Below are positions 53,787 to 62,575 of a stretch of DNA of 64,000 nucleotides, piece after piece (the stretch's first letter is position 1; each line of letters starts with the position of its first letter). The stretch spans positions 1-64,000 of the forward strand of contig NZ_POWX01000008.1 in the NCBI RefSeq assembly GCF_003044445.1, in the 5' to 3' direction. The DNA comes from Neisseria mucosa. Lineage in GTDB: Bacteria; Pseudomonadota; Gammaproteobacteria; Burkholderiales; Neisseriaceae. Made by a program: the position numbers and the translations under genes. The notes below the pieces were generated by a model. The model saw only the letters and a list, made by a program, of their open reading frames with translations. It was not told the origin of the DNA and searched no databases.

Positions 53787-55827
53787 AATATTGCCCTTCT
53801 ACAAAAGCATTGTTTTCTAAGTCATCAGTGCGGTTCAAACGGACGATTTCGCGCATTTTTTCTGCAACGGCAGTCAAATCGGATGGAACGTCAATGTCCG
53901 GGTCAGGCAAAGGGAGTGGTAGCCGGATTTTATAGAGCTGCCCGCCCTCTAGTAGCGCAAAAGCCTGTCCTTTGGGCAGGTTGATCAAGTCCGATGTTTG
54001 CAGCATCGGGACGGTTTCTGTTGCTAACCGGTCTTCGTTCGAACTGGTAAAATCCTCCATGTCTTTCGGAAGGGCGACATCTCCGGCGGAAGATACCTGG
54101 GTACCTGAAACGACTTTGACATCCGGTAGCTGGCTGGTCAGCAATTCGGCGGTTGATTCGTGCTTGACGCGGAGCATAATCATATTGTTCAAGTTGCCGG
54201 CAATTTGACCTGCTTTAGCGGCCGAACCGATTTTGGCTTCGACATCAGACCATGTTTGCGTGTAAACGGTTACTTGATAACCGGCACCGCCGGCTTTATT
54301 CAGCAGCGGAATGAACTCATCCCCGATTAATTCGTTAAATTCGTCTGCATGAATAGCCACTTTCCGTTTTTTAGTTATTCCTGACTGACCAAAGCCATGG
54401 CCGTGCTTGTAGATATGACCGGAAAGCGAAGTCAGGTCTGCAAACATAGCATTACCAACTGCTGCGGCTACTTCAGCATCGGTCAGTGCATCCAGACCCA
54501 CATATACCACTGCTTCGGAAGCCATGACTTTACGCCAGTCCATAACTGGTCGCTCATCCGTTAAATCATTGAAATCCGGACTGATTAATTCGGCTACTTT
54601 GCCGCTGGTCAGTTTTTCAAGTAATGGGTACAGTGATGAAACTAATTTATCGAAGTAGGTGCGCTCATTACCTAAAATGCCGATGACGGCATCCGTCAAT
54701 GGATTGTTCGATCCTTTTGATTTCAGGAAATACGCGGTTCTAACCGTTTCCATATCCCGACCGGTTTTGCCGGCCGTTTTCTTTTGTTCTGATTCCAAAT
54801 CGTAAGATTCATATTCTTTTTCCCATCCTGGATATTCCAAGTTGAGCGTTTTTTCAAAATAGGCTTTAGCCAAATCATCCATATTCACAGCGCATTGGTA
54901 AATGCTCAAATAGGTTGGTTTGATGGAAATGGCTTCCATAATTTTGGCTAGCACGTTTACAAAACGCCATACGAATGCTTTAAATGCTGCCGAATTGCCT
55001 TCTCCTGGCAAACCATTGGACATACGGGTGGCCACTTCGGTAATCCGGGAGAAATCTCCAACAGGATTGTAACGGCAGGATACTTCGGGAAAACCTAGGT
55101 GAAAAAGGTAAAATGGCCGTTTCATCTTTTTTGCGCGCGCATACATCATCAGCATTACATCAGCATCACCCTTAGGGTCGAACATAATGGTTACGTCACC
55201 ACGGCAGATGTCTTGGTTAATCATGACCTCTGCAAGGCGGGTTTTACCGACACGGGTGGTTCCCCAAACCCCAGTATGGCCGACGCGCTCACCCAACGAC
55301 ATGTAGATTTCCTCTTCCTCAAGTTCGACGCCGTGAATTTCAGGAGAGCCACCGACGGGAGGCAAGGGGGCCACCGGATTCCACCAAGCATTTGATGAAG
55401 TCAGCTTGGTCAGCCATGTTTCTCCCGGTGTTTTGATTTCATGCAGCCGTGCAGCCTTATACAACTTTCCTGGAAGACGGAGGTGGTCGTTTTCTGGCTG
55501 GCGAATCATCATCAAACGCTGGGTATGCTTCTGCGTCCATCTAAACCCTTTTCCTAAAAACAATGCTTTGTCGGATACCGGAATTTGATCGGGAGTAGCC
55601 GCATAATAGGGGAGGTTTTTCACATTTTTCCGATACCGGCGGATGCGGTTGCCTTCAAAATAGCGTTTGACTGCCAGCCCGCTTAGAACCGGAATAACCG
55701 CATAGCGACTGATTCCGGGCAAGGGCATGAGTGTGGCTGCCAGCGTCGCGGCAGAATAGGATGCAGCGCTGCAAAATTCATAGGGGTAGCGGTATACATT
55801 TTCAGGAAGACGGATGGTCAGACTCAT
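53779..55827 (-). CDS. traD: T4SS coupling protein TraD
   Basis: The 682-residue VirD4/TraD-type ATPase links the relaxosome to the secretion channel. Two hydrophobic stretches lie near residues 17-50. Walker A GTTRVGKTRLAEVM is at about residue 190, MFDPKGDADVML follows, and the Walker B-type segment AIHADEFNELIGDEF is at about residue 490. It overlaps traI by four bases (ATGA) and DUF4400 by eight, a compact operon. The motifs match the GGI/SXT branch of TraD rather than the longer F-plasmid TraD. Confidence 0.93.
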   Translation of the reverse strand: MSLTIRLPENVYRYPYEFCSAASYSAATLAATLMPLPGISRYAVIPVLSGLAVKRYFEGNRIRRYRKNVKNLPYYAATPDQIPVSDKALFLGKGFRWTQKHTQRLMMIRQPENDHLRLPGKLYKAARLHEIKTPGETWLTKLTSSNAWWNPVAPLPPVGGSPEIHGVELEEEEIYMSLGERVGHTGVWGTTRVGKTRLAEVMINQDICRGDVTIMFDPKGDADVMLMMYARAKKMKRPFYLFHLGFPEVSCRYNPVGDFSRITEVATRMSNGLPGEGNSAAFKAFVWRFVNVLAKIMEAISIKPTYLSIYQCAVNMDDLAKAYFEKTLNLEYPGWEKEYESYDLESEQKKTAGKTGRDMETVRTAYFLKSKGSNNPLTDAVIGILGNERTYFDKLVSSLYPLLEKLTSGKVAELISPDFNDLTDERPVMDWRKVMASEAVVYVGLDALTDAEVAAAVGNAMFADLTSLSGHIYKHGHGFGQSGITKKRKVAIHADEFNELIGDEFIPLLNKAGGAGYQVTVYTQTWSDVEAKIGSAAKAGQIAGNLNNMIMLRVKHESTAELLTSQLPDVKVVSGTQVSSAGDVALPKDMEDFTSSNEDRLATETVPMLQTSDLINLPKGQAFALLEGGQLYKIRLPLPLPDPDIDVPSDLTAVAEKMREIVRLNRTDDLENNAFVEGQYYG

Positions 55828-58346
55828 GAATCTTCTCCAGTCGGTTTAGATTGAAGTAGGTTTTGGCTGTCAGCCAGTGCAATATCAATGTTGTTTGGTG
55901 GTCTGCTGTCGGCTTTCACAATTAGGTGTAGTTTGTCTTCAGGTATCAGATAGCAGTGAAACAATAACTTCCGCTGTGCTTTCACGGCTAAGGCGGTATA
56001 GATAGCAGAACGCTTGGTGCGACCATGAAGACCCAGTGCGGTAAATCCTTTTTGTGCCAAGAGGCCAGGGCAGCTTGGGTTGTTTTTGTCAAAGACCCCA
56101 CCGGCGTATTCTCTAAAGATGGCCGGCGTAACCAGTAACATTCCTTGTTCGACAAAATGGACGGGGGAGCCGCTTTGGTTAACGGTAATACTGCCCTCGG
56201 CCAGTCCGTTGGCCAACCAGTTCCAAAAGCGTTTTCCCTCATCTTTTAGTGCCTGCTTTTGCCCGTCCAGTACATCATTGGCTTTTTTGTGGATGGCAGG
56301 TTGCTGTTCCAGCATATTGTCCTGTCGGTGAACCGTGACCGGTCGTGGGGAGCGTGTCGGTAGGGATTTCCGTTCGTCTTGGATTTCATCCAAAGCGGCG
56401 GCTGCGGTATCCTCTGAGGAAAGATATTGCGGCACACTTTGTTGTGGTAAAACTGGTTTATCTTGAATATCAGGATTGGTATCGTTTTCAGATGACGAGT
56501 TGGGTTTTTCGGCTCTTTGTCCGTTAAAGTCGGAGAACAGAGAGTCCAGAACAGACATTGCTTTTTTCTTAGGTTGTTTCTCCTGCCGTTTAGCTGTGGA
56601 CAGACTGCTAGCGGTCTGTACTTCAGACGTCGTAGTAGTAACCTGATCGGGCAGAGCTGGTTGTTTCTTCTGTTCCGTCGGATTCGGTGATTCTTGTATC
56701 TTGGGGGGAATATCACTTGAAGTATCAGTATCTTCCTCTTCCAGTAGGTTGTGCAGGCTCAAAAGTGCATCAATACCTGATTTTGCTTTCGGTTTGTCTT
56801 TTTTTGGTTTGGCTTGAGGTGGCGGCAGGATTTCTACTTCCGACTTAGAAAGGGAGGATGGGGCAGGTATAACCTCAGTTTTCTGTTTGGGAATATCTTC
56901 CTGTACTGCCAAAAAATCCATTTTGCGCACAGGCGGAAGGGGGGTGTTGTCGATTTCGTCGACTTTTTCTGTTGGCGTTAAAGCAGATTCAGCCATAATT
57001 CCTGGCTCGTTTTTCAAATCAGCAGTATCTTCTGGTGCAGGTTCGTACATCTGCAACGTTACATCAGGGCATACTTCCAACATTCCCTGAAATTCGTGCG
57101 GGTATTGGCCGTCAGGGTACAGTGTGTTCAGTTTGAAACACAGCATTGTAAAAAAATGCGATTTAACGGCACCATCCATGCGTTCAAAACTGACGGCAAC
57201 AGGAGTAACGGCTTTACGGTTGTCTTTCGGGTTGGGGAGGACAGCACCGTATTCCAGCAAAGTATCGAAAATACGCTGATTATCTGATGGAAATAAAGCT
57301 GCGTCAGGGTGTTTACTTTTGCCAAGATAGGTTCGGATGTAATCGGGAACATTCTTGGCCATCATAAAGACCAAATCGTCTTTTCTAAAAATATCGCCGC
57401 CGGCGGTAGAGGCAATGCTGAAATGGGCGCCACGTTCGGCCAACATGCTACGCAAAGTATTCATCACGATTTCGATGAGAGGCGGACGTTTTGCTGAGGA
57501 GAAACGCTGTCTTGAGCCGTGACGTAGGTCTCGAGCTGTGGACGTCATGTCGGCTTGTTTGATAATGTCCGTCAGTGGACTGTCCTGTTGCTGGCCAGAA
57601 AGATAGCTACGCAATGCTTTAATCAAATTCGGATCGGCTTCATTCATCCATTTGCGTGCATTGGACGGCACGATGCTTTGGAAAAACGTCCAACCCAGCG
57701 CGGCATGAGCTTCGTAAGCAGCTTTATGATTCGGAAAGGTCACGCGGTACAGTTTTTTACCACTTTCGTCCATGTTGCCTGTATCGGGCATCCATAAGGA
57801 AAATTTTCTACTATTGGCTTTTTCGTATAACTCAATTTCGAAAGAAGTCAGCGTTTTACCGATGTCGTGTAGCAGGGCGGCCGTCAGGATACCGTAGCGC
57901 CACACGGCAGTCAGACGTGCTATGTCTTCGGTTTTTGCGTTCGGCGGCCAACTGCGCGAAGAAGAAGCGAGCAGGGCGAGGGCGGCAACGTCAAGCGTAT
58001 GTTTGACCAAGCCGCCGTCGCCAGCATGATGGTGAGATTCTGAGGCAGGAAGACGCTGAACAAAAGCTATGAAATTGCGTAATAAGGGCAGACCGTCTCT
58101 GTTCCAGTTTTCATTTGAGAGACCGAGATTGGCTTTGATGTTGGCAATAGAAGGCTGTAAATCTAATTCTGCAATCAACTCATCAGCCGACAGAATCAGA
58201 AACTTATCGCCATAAATTTTTTGAACGGCAACTGAAACCGGTGCAGGGGATTGCTGCGGTTTTGAAGGTTTGCGGTTAAGGTAGAAATAGGCAGCTCCCG
58301 CGCCGCCTATTAATGCCAAGCCTGTGTAGGATAGCCAGTCCATCAT
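55824..58346 (-). CDS. traI: MOBH-type relaxase TraI
   Basis: The 840-residue relaxase starts with a membrane-type helix (WLSYTGLALIGGAGAAYFYL), as in GGI TraI. The TraI_2 domain (about 40-340) has HHHAGDGGLVKHTLDVA and the HD motif LLHDIGKTL, the metal site of the MOBH family. A Pro/Glu/Lys-rich disordered linker (about 435-690) leads to a C-terminal TraI_2_C domain (about 700-830; NGLAEGSITVN to YLIPEDKLHLIV). It would nick oriT and lead the strand into the channel. Its ATG overlaps the stop of the upstream gene. Confidence 0.93.
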   Translation of the reverse strand: MMDWLSYTGLALIGGAGAAYFYLNRKPSKPQQSPAPVSVAVQKIYGDKFLILSADELIAELDLQPSIANIKANLGLSNENWNRDGLPLLRNFIAFVQRLPASESHHHAGDGGLVKHTLDVAALALLASSSRSWPPNAKTEDIARLTAVWRYGILTAALLHDIGKTLTSFEIELYEKANSRKFSLWMPDTGNMDESGKKLYRVTFPNHKAAYEAHAALGWTFFQSIVPSNARKWMNEADPNLIKALRSYLSGQQQDSPLTDIIKQADMTSTARDLRHGSRQRFSSAKRPPLIEIVMNTLRSMLAERGAHFSIASTAGGDIFRKDDLVFMMAKNVPDYIRTYLGKSKHPDAALFPSDNQRIFDTLLEYGAVLPNPKDNRKAVTPVAVSFERMDGAVKSHFFTMLCFKLNTLYPDGQYPHEFQGMLEVCPDVTLQMYEPAPEDTADLKNEPGIMAESALTPTEKVDEIDNTPLPPVRKMDFLAVQEDIPKQKTEVIPAPSSLSKSEVEILPPPQAKPKKDKPKAKSGIDALLSLHNLLEEEDTDTSSDIPPKIQESPNPTEQKKQPALPDQVTTTTSEVQTASSLSTAKRQEKQPKKKAMSVLDSLFSDFNGQRAEKPNSSSENDTNPDIQDKPVLPQQSVPQYLSSEDTAAAALDEIQDERKSLPTRSPRPVTVHRQDNMLEQQPAIHKKANDVLDGQKQALKDEGKRFWNWLANGLAEGSITVNQSGSPVHFVEQGMLLVTPAIFREYAGGVFDKNNPSCPGLLAQKGFTALGLHGRTKRSAIYTALAVKAQRKLLFHCYLIPEDKLHLIVKADSRPPNNIDIALADSQNLLQSKPTGEDS

Positions 58347-58771
58347 GCGTAAGCCACATAGTCGGGATGGATCATCCGCATCATTTTAAGTTTGAATTGT
58401 AGTGCCGGCGCATGAGGCTGGTCGCTGATATACAGATTGGCATTGGGGCAATAGCGGTAAAATTCGCAGAACGGTTCATTCAGACTGTTCCAGTTGCCGT
58501 TCGGTGTTTGTGCGATGAAGTAGCAGCCTTCGAACTCCCGGCTTAATAAGTCAGCGATATGTTCATCAGTCGCAGTTACAGGAAGTTGTTCCAGCAAACT
58601 GGTGGTTTTTTCAACCAAAAACGCCTCTGTGGATGTTTCATTCAGGGTATATTGCTCGATAAAACCCTCACACTGGTGCAACATTGATAACAAAATGCCG
58701 GACCACCTCGGGCTGGCTTTGTCAAAACGTTCCAAGCTGAAGCAGAGTTGGTTGAAATGATAATTGTCCAT
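58343..58771 (-). CDS. Unknown protein coupled to traI
   Basis: The 142-residue protein has no signal or membrane segment. Its stop overlaps the traI start (ATGA), so it is the first gene of the traI-traD-DUF4400 operon. Its text includes FNQLCFSLERFDKASPRWSGILLSML and CPNANLYISDQPHAPALQFKLKMMRM. I recognise no family. A relaxosome accessory role is possible from position only. Confidence 0.7.
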   Translation of the reverse strand: MDNYHFNQLCFSLERFDKASPRWSGILLSMLHQCEGFIEQYTLNETSTEAFLVEKTTSLLEQLPVTATDEHIADLLSREFEGCYFIAQTPNGNWNSLNEPFCEFYRYCPNANLYISDQPHAPALQFKLKMMRMIHPDYVAYA

Positions 58772-58916
58772 GGTGAGTTTCCGAAAGTGGTTTTAGTAAA
58801 GCAAATGTTATCCTATGTAGAAAGGTAGGCAAGCGATAATCCGAATCAGGGCTTTTTCGTATTGTTTCTTGACAAAAGTCCAAAACCATGAACTCTTTTC
58901 GGCCTTTTCTCTTTTT

Positions 58917-58942
58917 GACAGCCATGGTTGTCCATGGCTGTC
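58917..58942. other. Perfect palindrome, candidate oriT hairpin
   Basis: GACAGCCATGG, loop TTGT and CCATGGCTGTC form an 11-base perfect stem with no T-run, so it is unlikely to be a terminator. It lies upstream of the traI operon, where oriT is found in related elements. Confidence 0.45.
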
Positions 58943-59025
58943 GTTACCTTTATGGCTGTTTCTTTTTCCTTTAAGTCTTTTTAACTCTTACATTTAAGGC
59001 GTTTCCATTAACCATTAAGCCTTTT

Positions 59026-59063
59026 AAAAAGGAAATATGCGGTTTTAAGCATATTTCCTTTTT
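59026..59063. terminator. Strong AT-rich hairpin, terminator or oriT part
   Basis: AAAAAGGAAATATGC and GCATATTTCCTTTTT are perfect 15-base arms with an eight-base loop. The T-run on either strand would allow termination in both directions. It isolates the two divergent tra operons. Confidence 0.6.
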
Positions 59064-59154
59064 GGCTTTTCTGATAAGTCCTTTACCATTTAGATTCATA
59101 CTATTTCGATTTTGTCAAGAAACAATGCGATAAAAATCAAATTCATATTATTTC

Positions 59155-59171
59155 TGTCAAAATTTTTGACA
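59155..59171. promoter_or_regulatory. 17-base palindrome, likely operator
   Basis: TGTCAAAATTTTTGACA is a perfect palindrome around a central T. It shares TTGACA/TGTCAA with the two copies of the 17-base inverted repeat at 58861 and 59110. Three related sites in 310 bases suggest binding by a shared regulator. Confidence 0.5.
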
Positions 59172-59276
59172 AAGTTTCACAATCAATCCCGTCGCTTATT
59201 ACGACAACTTTTAATTTAAAACCGACCTGTGGTTTGAAGATAGAGGTGGGGGTACCTTTACTTTAACCTGCTTCGT

Positions 59277-59358
59277 ATTCTTAAAGAGGGGCGTTGGCTA
59301 TCCTGTTCCATGCAGGCGTCACCGTATAGCGTCTGTTCCAGCGTCCTTCTTTAAGAAT
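59277..59358 (+). promoter_or_regulatory. Long imperfect stem ahead of the tra operon
   Basis: ATTCTTAAAG (59277-59286) pairs perfectly with CTTTAAGAAT (59349-59358), and the flanking GGGGCGTTGG and CCAGCGTCCTT partly pair too. The intervening text contains TGTTCC twice. In RNA this would be a leader hairpin ending just before the first possible start codon at 59359, so it may control translation. Confidence 0.5.
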
Positions 59359-59382
59359 ATGGGCATGTACAAGGGTCGCATC

Positions 59383-60693
59383 ATGCAGACAAATAACCAA
59401 ACCGCCATTCCCGCCGAATTTGAGATGCTGCTGCAAGAAGTAGGCAAAAAATACGACATTGGCGACTCTGGCAGGTTTATCAAGCAGAACGAAGGCGATG
59501 AAAAAGTTGTCAGCTTTCTGAATTGGGTATTTCCTTACGCCAAATCCATTAAAGCGTCCGATGTGCATTTTTCCAGCCGCGAAAACGGCTGCCAAATCCG
59601 TATCCGTCACGAAAACATGCAGATAGCCAACGAATGGCTGTTTACCCGTCAGGCCGCGCTCATCATCAATAACCAAATTCGTGCCAAATGCCGCTTGCCA
59701 ATACACGATATTGACTCCTGCCTGGATTCATCGTTTTGGATGCTAGATAGTGATGGCGAAGCCATGATTGATATCCGGGTCAGCATCGCACCGACAACCT
59801 TTGGTCAAAACATTGTGTGTCGGTTGGGTAATCAGGCTACTGATTTGCCGTTATCCAAAATCGACATGCCAGAAGATGTGCGTTCTGCTTATTTGCAAGT
59901 ATTGGACAGCAAACAGGGCATGATCATTGTCAGCGGACCTACCGGCTCCGGTAAAAGTGCGACTCTAGCAGCCAGCATCAGTCATCTGAATAAAGAAACC
60001 ATCAACATCATGACGGTAGAAGATCCCGTTGAAAATCGTATTCCCGGAGCCAATCAGGTCAGCATTAATCCGCACCGTACCTTTGCCAAGGTTCTGCGCT
60101 CTTTCTTGCGACAGGATCCGGACATCATCATGGTAGGCGAAATCCGTGACACGGAAACTGCTGCGATTGCTACAACTGCGGCCAATACCGGCCACTTGCT
60201 GCTCTCCAGTGTCCATGCCAATAACGCACCGGCAACATTACTGCGCTTGATGGATTTGAATGCCGAACCGTATGCGTTGGCTGAGGCTCTGCTGTGTTTC
60301 TTTTCCCAGCGCTTGGTCAGAAAACTATGCAGTAACTGCGCTAAAACGGTCAATCTGAGTGAGGAGCAACAGGATCAATTACCAACGCGTTTCCCGAACA
60401 GATCCTATTACGCCATTAACGAAAAGGGCTGTGAATTGTGCGGACATCAGGGCCATAAAGGGCGGATTCCCGTATTTGAAATGGCATTTAATACCAGCGA
60501 GGTCCGGCAGGCCATTCTTTCTCAGGACTTAGACGGTGTGCGTGCCGCATTATTCAAGCAATCTGTGTACCGGACATTGACCGAAGCGGCACTAGAACTG
60601 TCAGCAGTAGCCAAAGTCGATTTTTACGATGCGTTATCCGTAACTCAAGAAACTTTTTTATCGGATGTTGGGGCAAGTTATGAAACTGTATAA
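59383..60693 (+). CDS. PilT/GspE-type secretion ATPase in tra operon
   Basis: The 436-residue ATPase has Walker A SGPTGSGKSATLAA (about 190-203), an Asp box EDPVENRIPGANQV, Walker B MVGEIRDTETA, a His box (LLLSSVHANNAPATLLRLMDL) and a C-terminal four-Cys zinc site (CSNCAKTV to CELCGHQGHKGRIPVFE), as in GspE and PilB. It resembles TraJ-type ATPases of I-type conjugation systems. F-type T4SSs do not normally have one. I chose the ATG at 59383 with AAGGG upstream; 59359 is an alternative start eight codons earlier. Its end overlaps the next gene. Confidence 0.85.
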   Translation: MQTNNQTAIPAEFEMLLQEVGKKYDIGDSGRFIKQNEGDEKVVSFLNWVFPYAKSIKASDVHFSSRENGCQIRIRHENMQIANEWLFTRQAALIINNQIRAKCRLPIHDIDSCLDSSFWMLDSDGEAMIDIRVSIAPTTFGQNIVCRLGNQATDLPLSKIDMPEDVRSAYLQVLDSKQGMIIVSGPTGSGKSATLAASISHLNKETINIMTVEDPVENRIPGANQVSINPHRTFAKVLRSFLRQDPDIIMVGEIRDTETAAIATTAANTGHLLLSSVHANNAPATLLRLMDLNAEPYALAEALLCFFSQRLVRKLCSNCAKTVNLSEEQQDQLPTRFPNRSYYAINEKGCELCGHQGHKGRIPVFEMAFNTSEVRQAILSQDLDGVRAALFKQSVYRTLTEAALELSAVAKVDFYDALSVTQETFLSDVGASYETV

Positions 60694-61342
60694 AACCGCA
60701 ATAGGTATCACTTTGGCAGGTTTGCTGTTTCCGAGTATGGCGGCGGCGGCACCTGATTTGCAGACACAGCAAGCTTCGAAAACAGCCGCTGATTTAAGCG
60801 GCATCATCAAACCGTATCAAACCGTCGGCAACTTTAAAGATGAGGCGACGCGGATTTATATGTTTGTATCGTTTGAATGTCCGTATTGTGCCAGCACGTG
60901 GGCAGGCTTTGCCCAGTGGGGTCGAACCCTGCCTGAGCCGTACCAGCTGGTTTTTGTGCCACTGTTCGGAACAAAAACACAAAACGCGGCTGCTACGGCT
61001 TTCTACATCGTTAGAGACATGGCTCCTAACCGCATTAACGAATACATGCGGTTGGCTTATGGTGAAACGACCAACCGCAGGGTAACACCGGATACCTATG
61101 TAGGCATCCTACGCAGCATGGGTTTCAGTCAGGCGCAAATCAATGCGTCACTAAACAGTAAAAACACCCAAAACCGCATTGCTCGAGCCATAGACTTGTC
61201 ACGCCGCTACCGAGTTTCGGTTACGCCTTCTTTCGGTGTTGTCGGCAAATACACGACCCACGCCGGCTTTACCAACGGTGATTACAGTTTGCTGACCCAG
61301 TTATTAAACGGATTGGTATCAGATGCGATGGAAAAGATTTAA
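60680..61342 (+). CDS. DsbA/DsbC-like thiol oxidoreductase of the T4SS
   Basis: The 220-residue protein has a signal peptide (LYKTAIGITLAGLLFPSMAAAA, cleavage near residue 24) and a thioredoxin fold with FVSFECPYCASTWAGF (CPYC active site at about residues 75-78) and a cis-Pro region RVSVTPSFGVVG. It would make or repair disulfides of T4SS proteins in the periplasm, as DsbC does in the GGI. I chose the ATG at 60680 because it starts the signal peptide directly. It overlaps the end of the ATPase gene by 14 bases. Confidence 0.82.
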   Translation: MKLYKTAIGITLAGLLFPSMAAAAPDLQTQQASKTAADLSGIIKPYQTVGNFKDEATRIYMFVSFECPYCASTWAGFAQWGRTLPEPYQLVFVPLFGTKTQNAAATAFYIVRDMAPNRINEYMRLAYGETTNRRVTPDTYVGILRSMGFSQAQINASLNSKNTQNRIARAIDLSRRYRVSVTPSFGVVGKYTTHAGFTNGDYSLLTQLLNGLVSDAMEKI

Positions 61343-61736
61343 ACCTTACCGCCGCCTGGCTTTTTGGACGGCAACCGTACTGTACGGTCTCTGCATGATT
61401 AATGTTCCTCCAGCCCAAACATGCCAGCTACCTAATGAGCAGATTGATACGGGTCGGTTTGTTGCGCAACATTTGGACAAGCCCATGCTGATGGCAAGCA
61501 AAACAGTATTTAGCCTGTCGCTCTATCCGAAATGCTTTGCTCCGGTATCGGAGTCAAATGGGATAGACAGTTGGACGGCCGAGGCATTGAGACCGTTGCA
61601 GCAACATGCTTACCGCAGTTATAAAAATTGGATGTCCGTTATAGCTTGGGCGGTATTGATTAACACAGTTTGGTTTTGGTTGTTTGCAGCGGCAGCTGCT
61701 TGGAAAGGCATAAATAATGGTAATCAGCAAAAGTAA
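61323..61736 (+). CDS. Small membrane protein of the tra operon
   Basis: The 137-residue protein has an N-terminal hydrophobic segment (about 12-28) after a basic start RWKRFKPYRR, a periplasmic-type middle with Cys at ACQLP-like (TCQLP) and PKCFAP, and a C-terminal membrane segment (about 103-127). The two Cys could be a substrate of the DsbA-like protein made just upstream; this is inference. It overlaps both neighbours, so translation is probably coupled. No family recognised. Confidence 0.65.
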   Translation: MRWKRFKPYRRLAFWTATVLYGLCMINVPPAQTCQLPNEQIDTGRFVAQHLDKPMLMASKTVFSLSLYPKCFAPVSESNGIDSWTAEALRPLQQHAYRSYKNWMSVIAWAVLINTVWFWLFAAAAAWKGINNGNQQK

Positions 61737-62259
61737 TTCGGCAGCAGTCGTGATGACGACATGGTTGTTGGGGGCTTGTGCATACCCTATCCAACAGGGT
61801 CAGGCACAAGCAGAGACGGCCGTAATGCCGGTGAGCGAGCGTACGGAATTGGTGGTGCTGCGCCAACCTGCCGGATATTCGGATGTGGCTTTGATAGGGA
61901 TAGAGGAAGGTACCTATATCTGGAAACCGCAAGAAATCAGTCCGTTCGGAATCCAACTTTCTTTCGGTAACAGTGATGGCGGTTCGAAGCACCTGCATAC
62001 GGTGTATTTCGCTACCGATTCCGCCACCATTAGTAAAAAAGAGAAACAGCGTTTAGAAGCAATTGTCAAATCACTGCCTGAAAGCGGAGCGATATTGTCA
62101 GGATATGCAGACCCAAGAGCCTCTGGTTCTTATAACTTGGAATTATCGCGCAGACGTGCCGATGCAGTAGCCTCTTACCTTCGTTATCACGGCATCAGCG
62201 TGGACAAAGAATGCGCTTACGGCAAATACCGGCTTCCGGATGCCAATTTGTGCCAGTAA
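61717..62259 (+). CDS. OmpA-like cell-wall-binding protein of the T4SS
   Basis: The 180-residue protein begins with a lipoprotein-type signal ending in LLGAC (Cys at about residue 21). The C-terminal domain has the OmpA signature: VYFATDSATISKKEKQRLEAIVKSL, LSGYADPRASGSYNLELSRRRADAVASYL. It would tie the secretion channel to peptidoglycan. A short Cys pair lies at the end (KECAYGKYRLPDANLC). It overlaps the previous gene by 20 bases and precedes traL by 12. Confidence 0.82.
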   Translation: MVISKSNSAAVVMTTWLLGACAYPIQQGQAQAETAVMPVSERTELVVLRQPAGYSDVALIGIEEGTYIWKPQEISPFGIQLSFGNSDGGSKHLHTVYFATDSATISKKEKQRLEAIVKSLPESGAILSGYADPRASGSYNLELSRRRADAVASYLRYHGISVDKECAYGKYRLPDANLCQ

Positions 62260-62271
62260 GGAGAACAGAAA

Positions 62272-62574
62272 ATGACGAATGAAGAAGTGTATTACCCTGA
62301 ATGTATCGATACCATGCAGCAGGTTCTAATTTTTGAAGCCGACGATCTGATGCCTATCTTTTTGGGGTTGGCGGCAGCGGCCATTATCAATATGCAGGTC
62401 CGTTCACCCATGCTGTACATATTCGGGCTGCTTGGCGGCATCCTGATGAGTGTAATGTATATCAGATTGAAACGGAATGCCTTGCCCGGCGCGTTTATCC
62501 ACCTGATTTACTTATGCGGCCTACCGCTGAACAAAGTCTTTAACAATGGCCTGTTGCGTCGAGTGGAGGATTGA
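62272..62574 (+). CDS. traL: T4SS protein TraL
   Basis: The 100-residue protein fits the TraL family. A polar start (YPECIDTMQQVLIFEADDLMPIFLGL) is followed by two membrane segments (about 24-60), a short IRLKRNALPGAFIHLIYLCGLP and LNKVFNNGLLRRV. TraL is the VirB3-like inner-membrane piece of F-type systems. AAGGAG lies about 9 bases before its ATG. It is followed one base later by the traE start. Confidence 0.85.
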   Translation: MTNEEVYYPECIDTMQQVLIFEADDLMPIFLGLAAAAIINMQVRSPMLYIFGLLGGILMSVMYIRLKRNALPGAFIHLIYLCGLPLNKVFNNGLLRRVED

Positions 62575-62575
62575 T

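Larger units (their letters stand above)
58861..59126. repeat. 17-base perfect inverted repeat pair
   Basis: ATTGTTTCTTGACAAAA (58861-58877) and TTTTGTCAAGAAACAAT (59110-59126) are exact inverse copies about 230 bases apart. Each contains a consensus TTGACA, facing inward. They bracket two hairpins in the space between the divergent tra operons. They may be promoter boxes, operator sites or part of oriT. Confidence 0.7.

Noticed and set aside
62272..62574. TraA pilin in the same operon
   Set aside because: Looked for a short signal-plus-two-helix pilin upstream of traL; none of the small frames fits, so no pilin is claimed.
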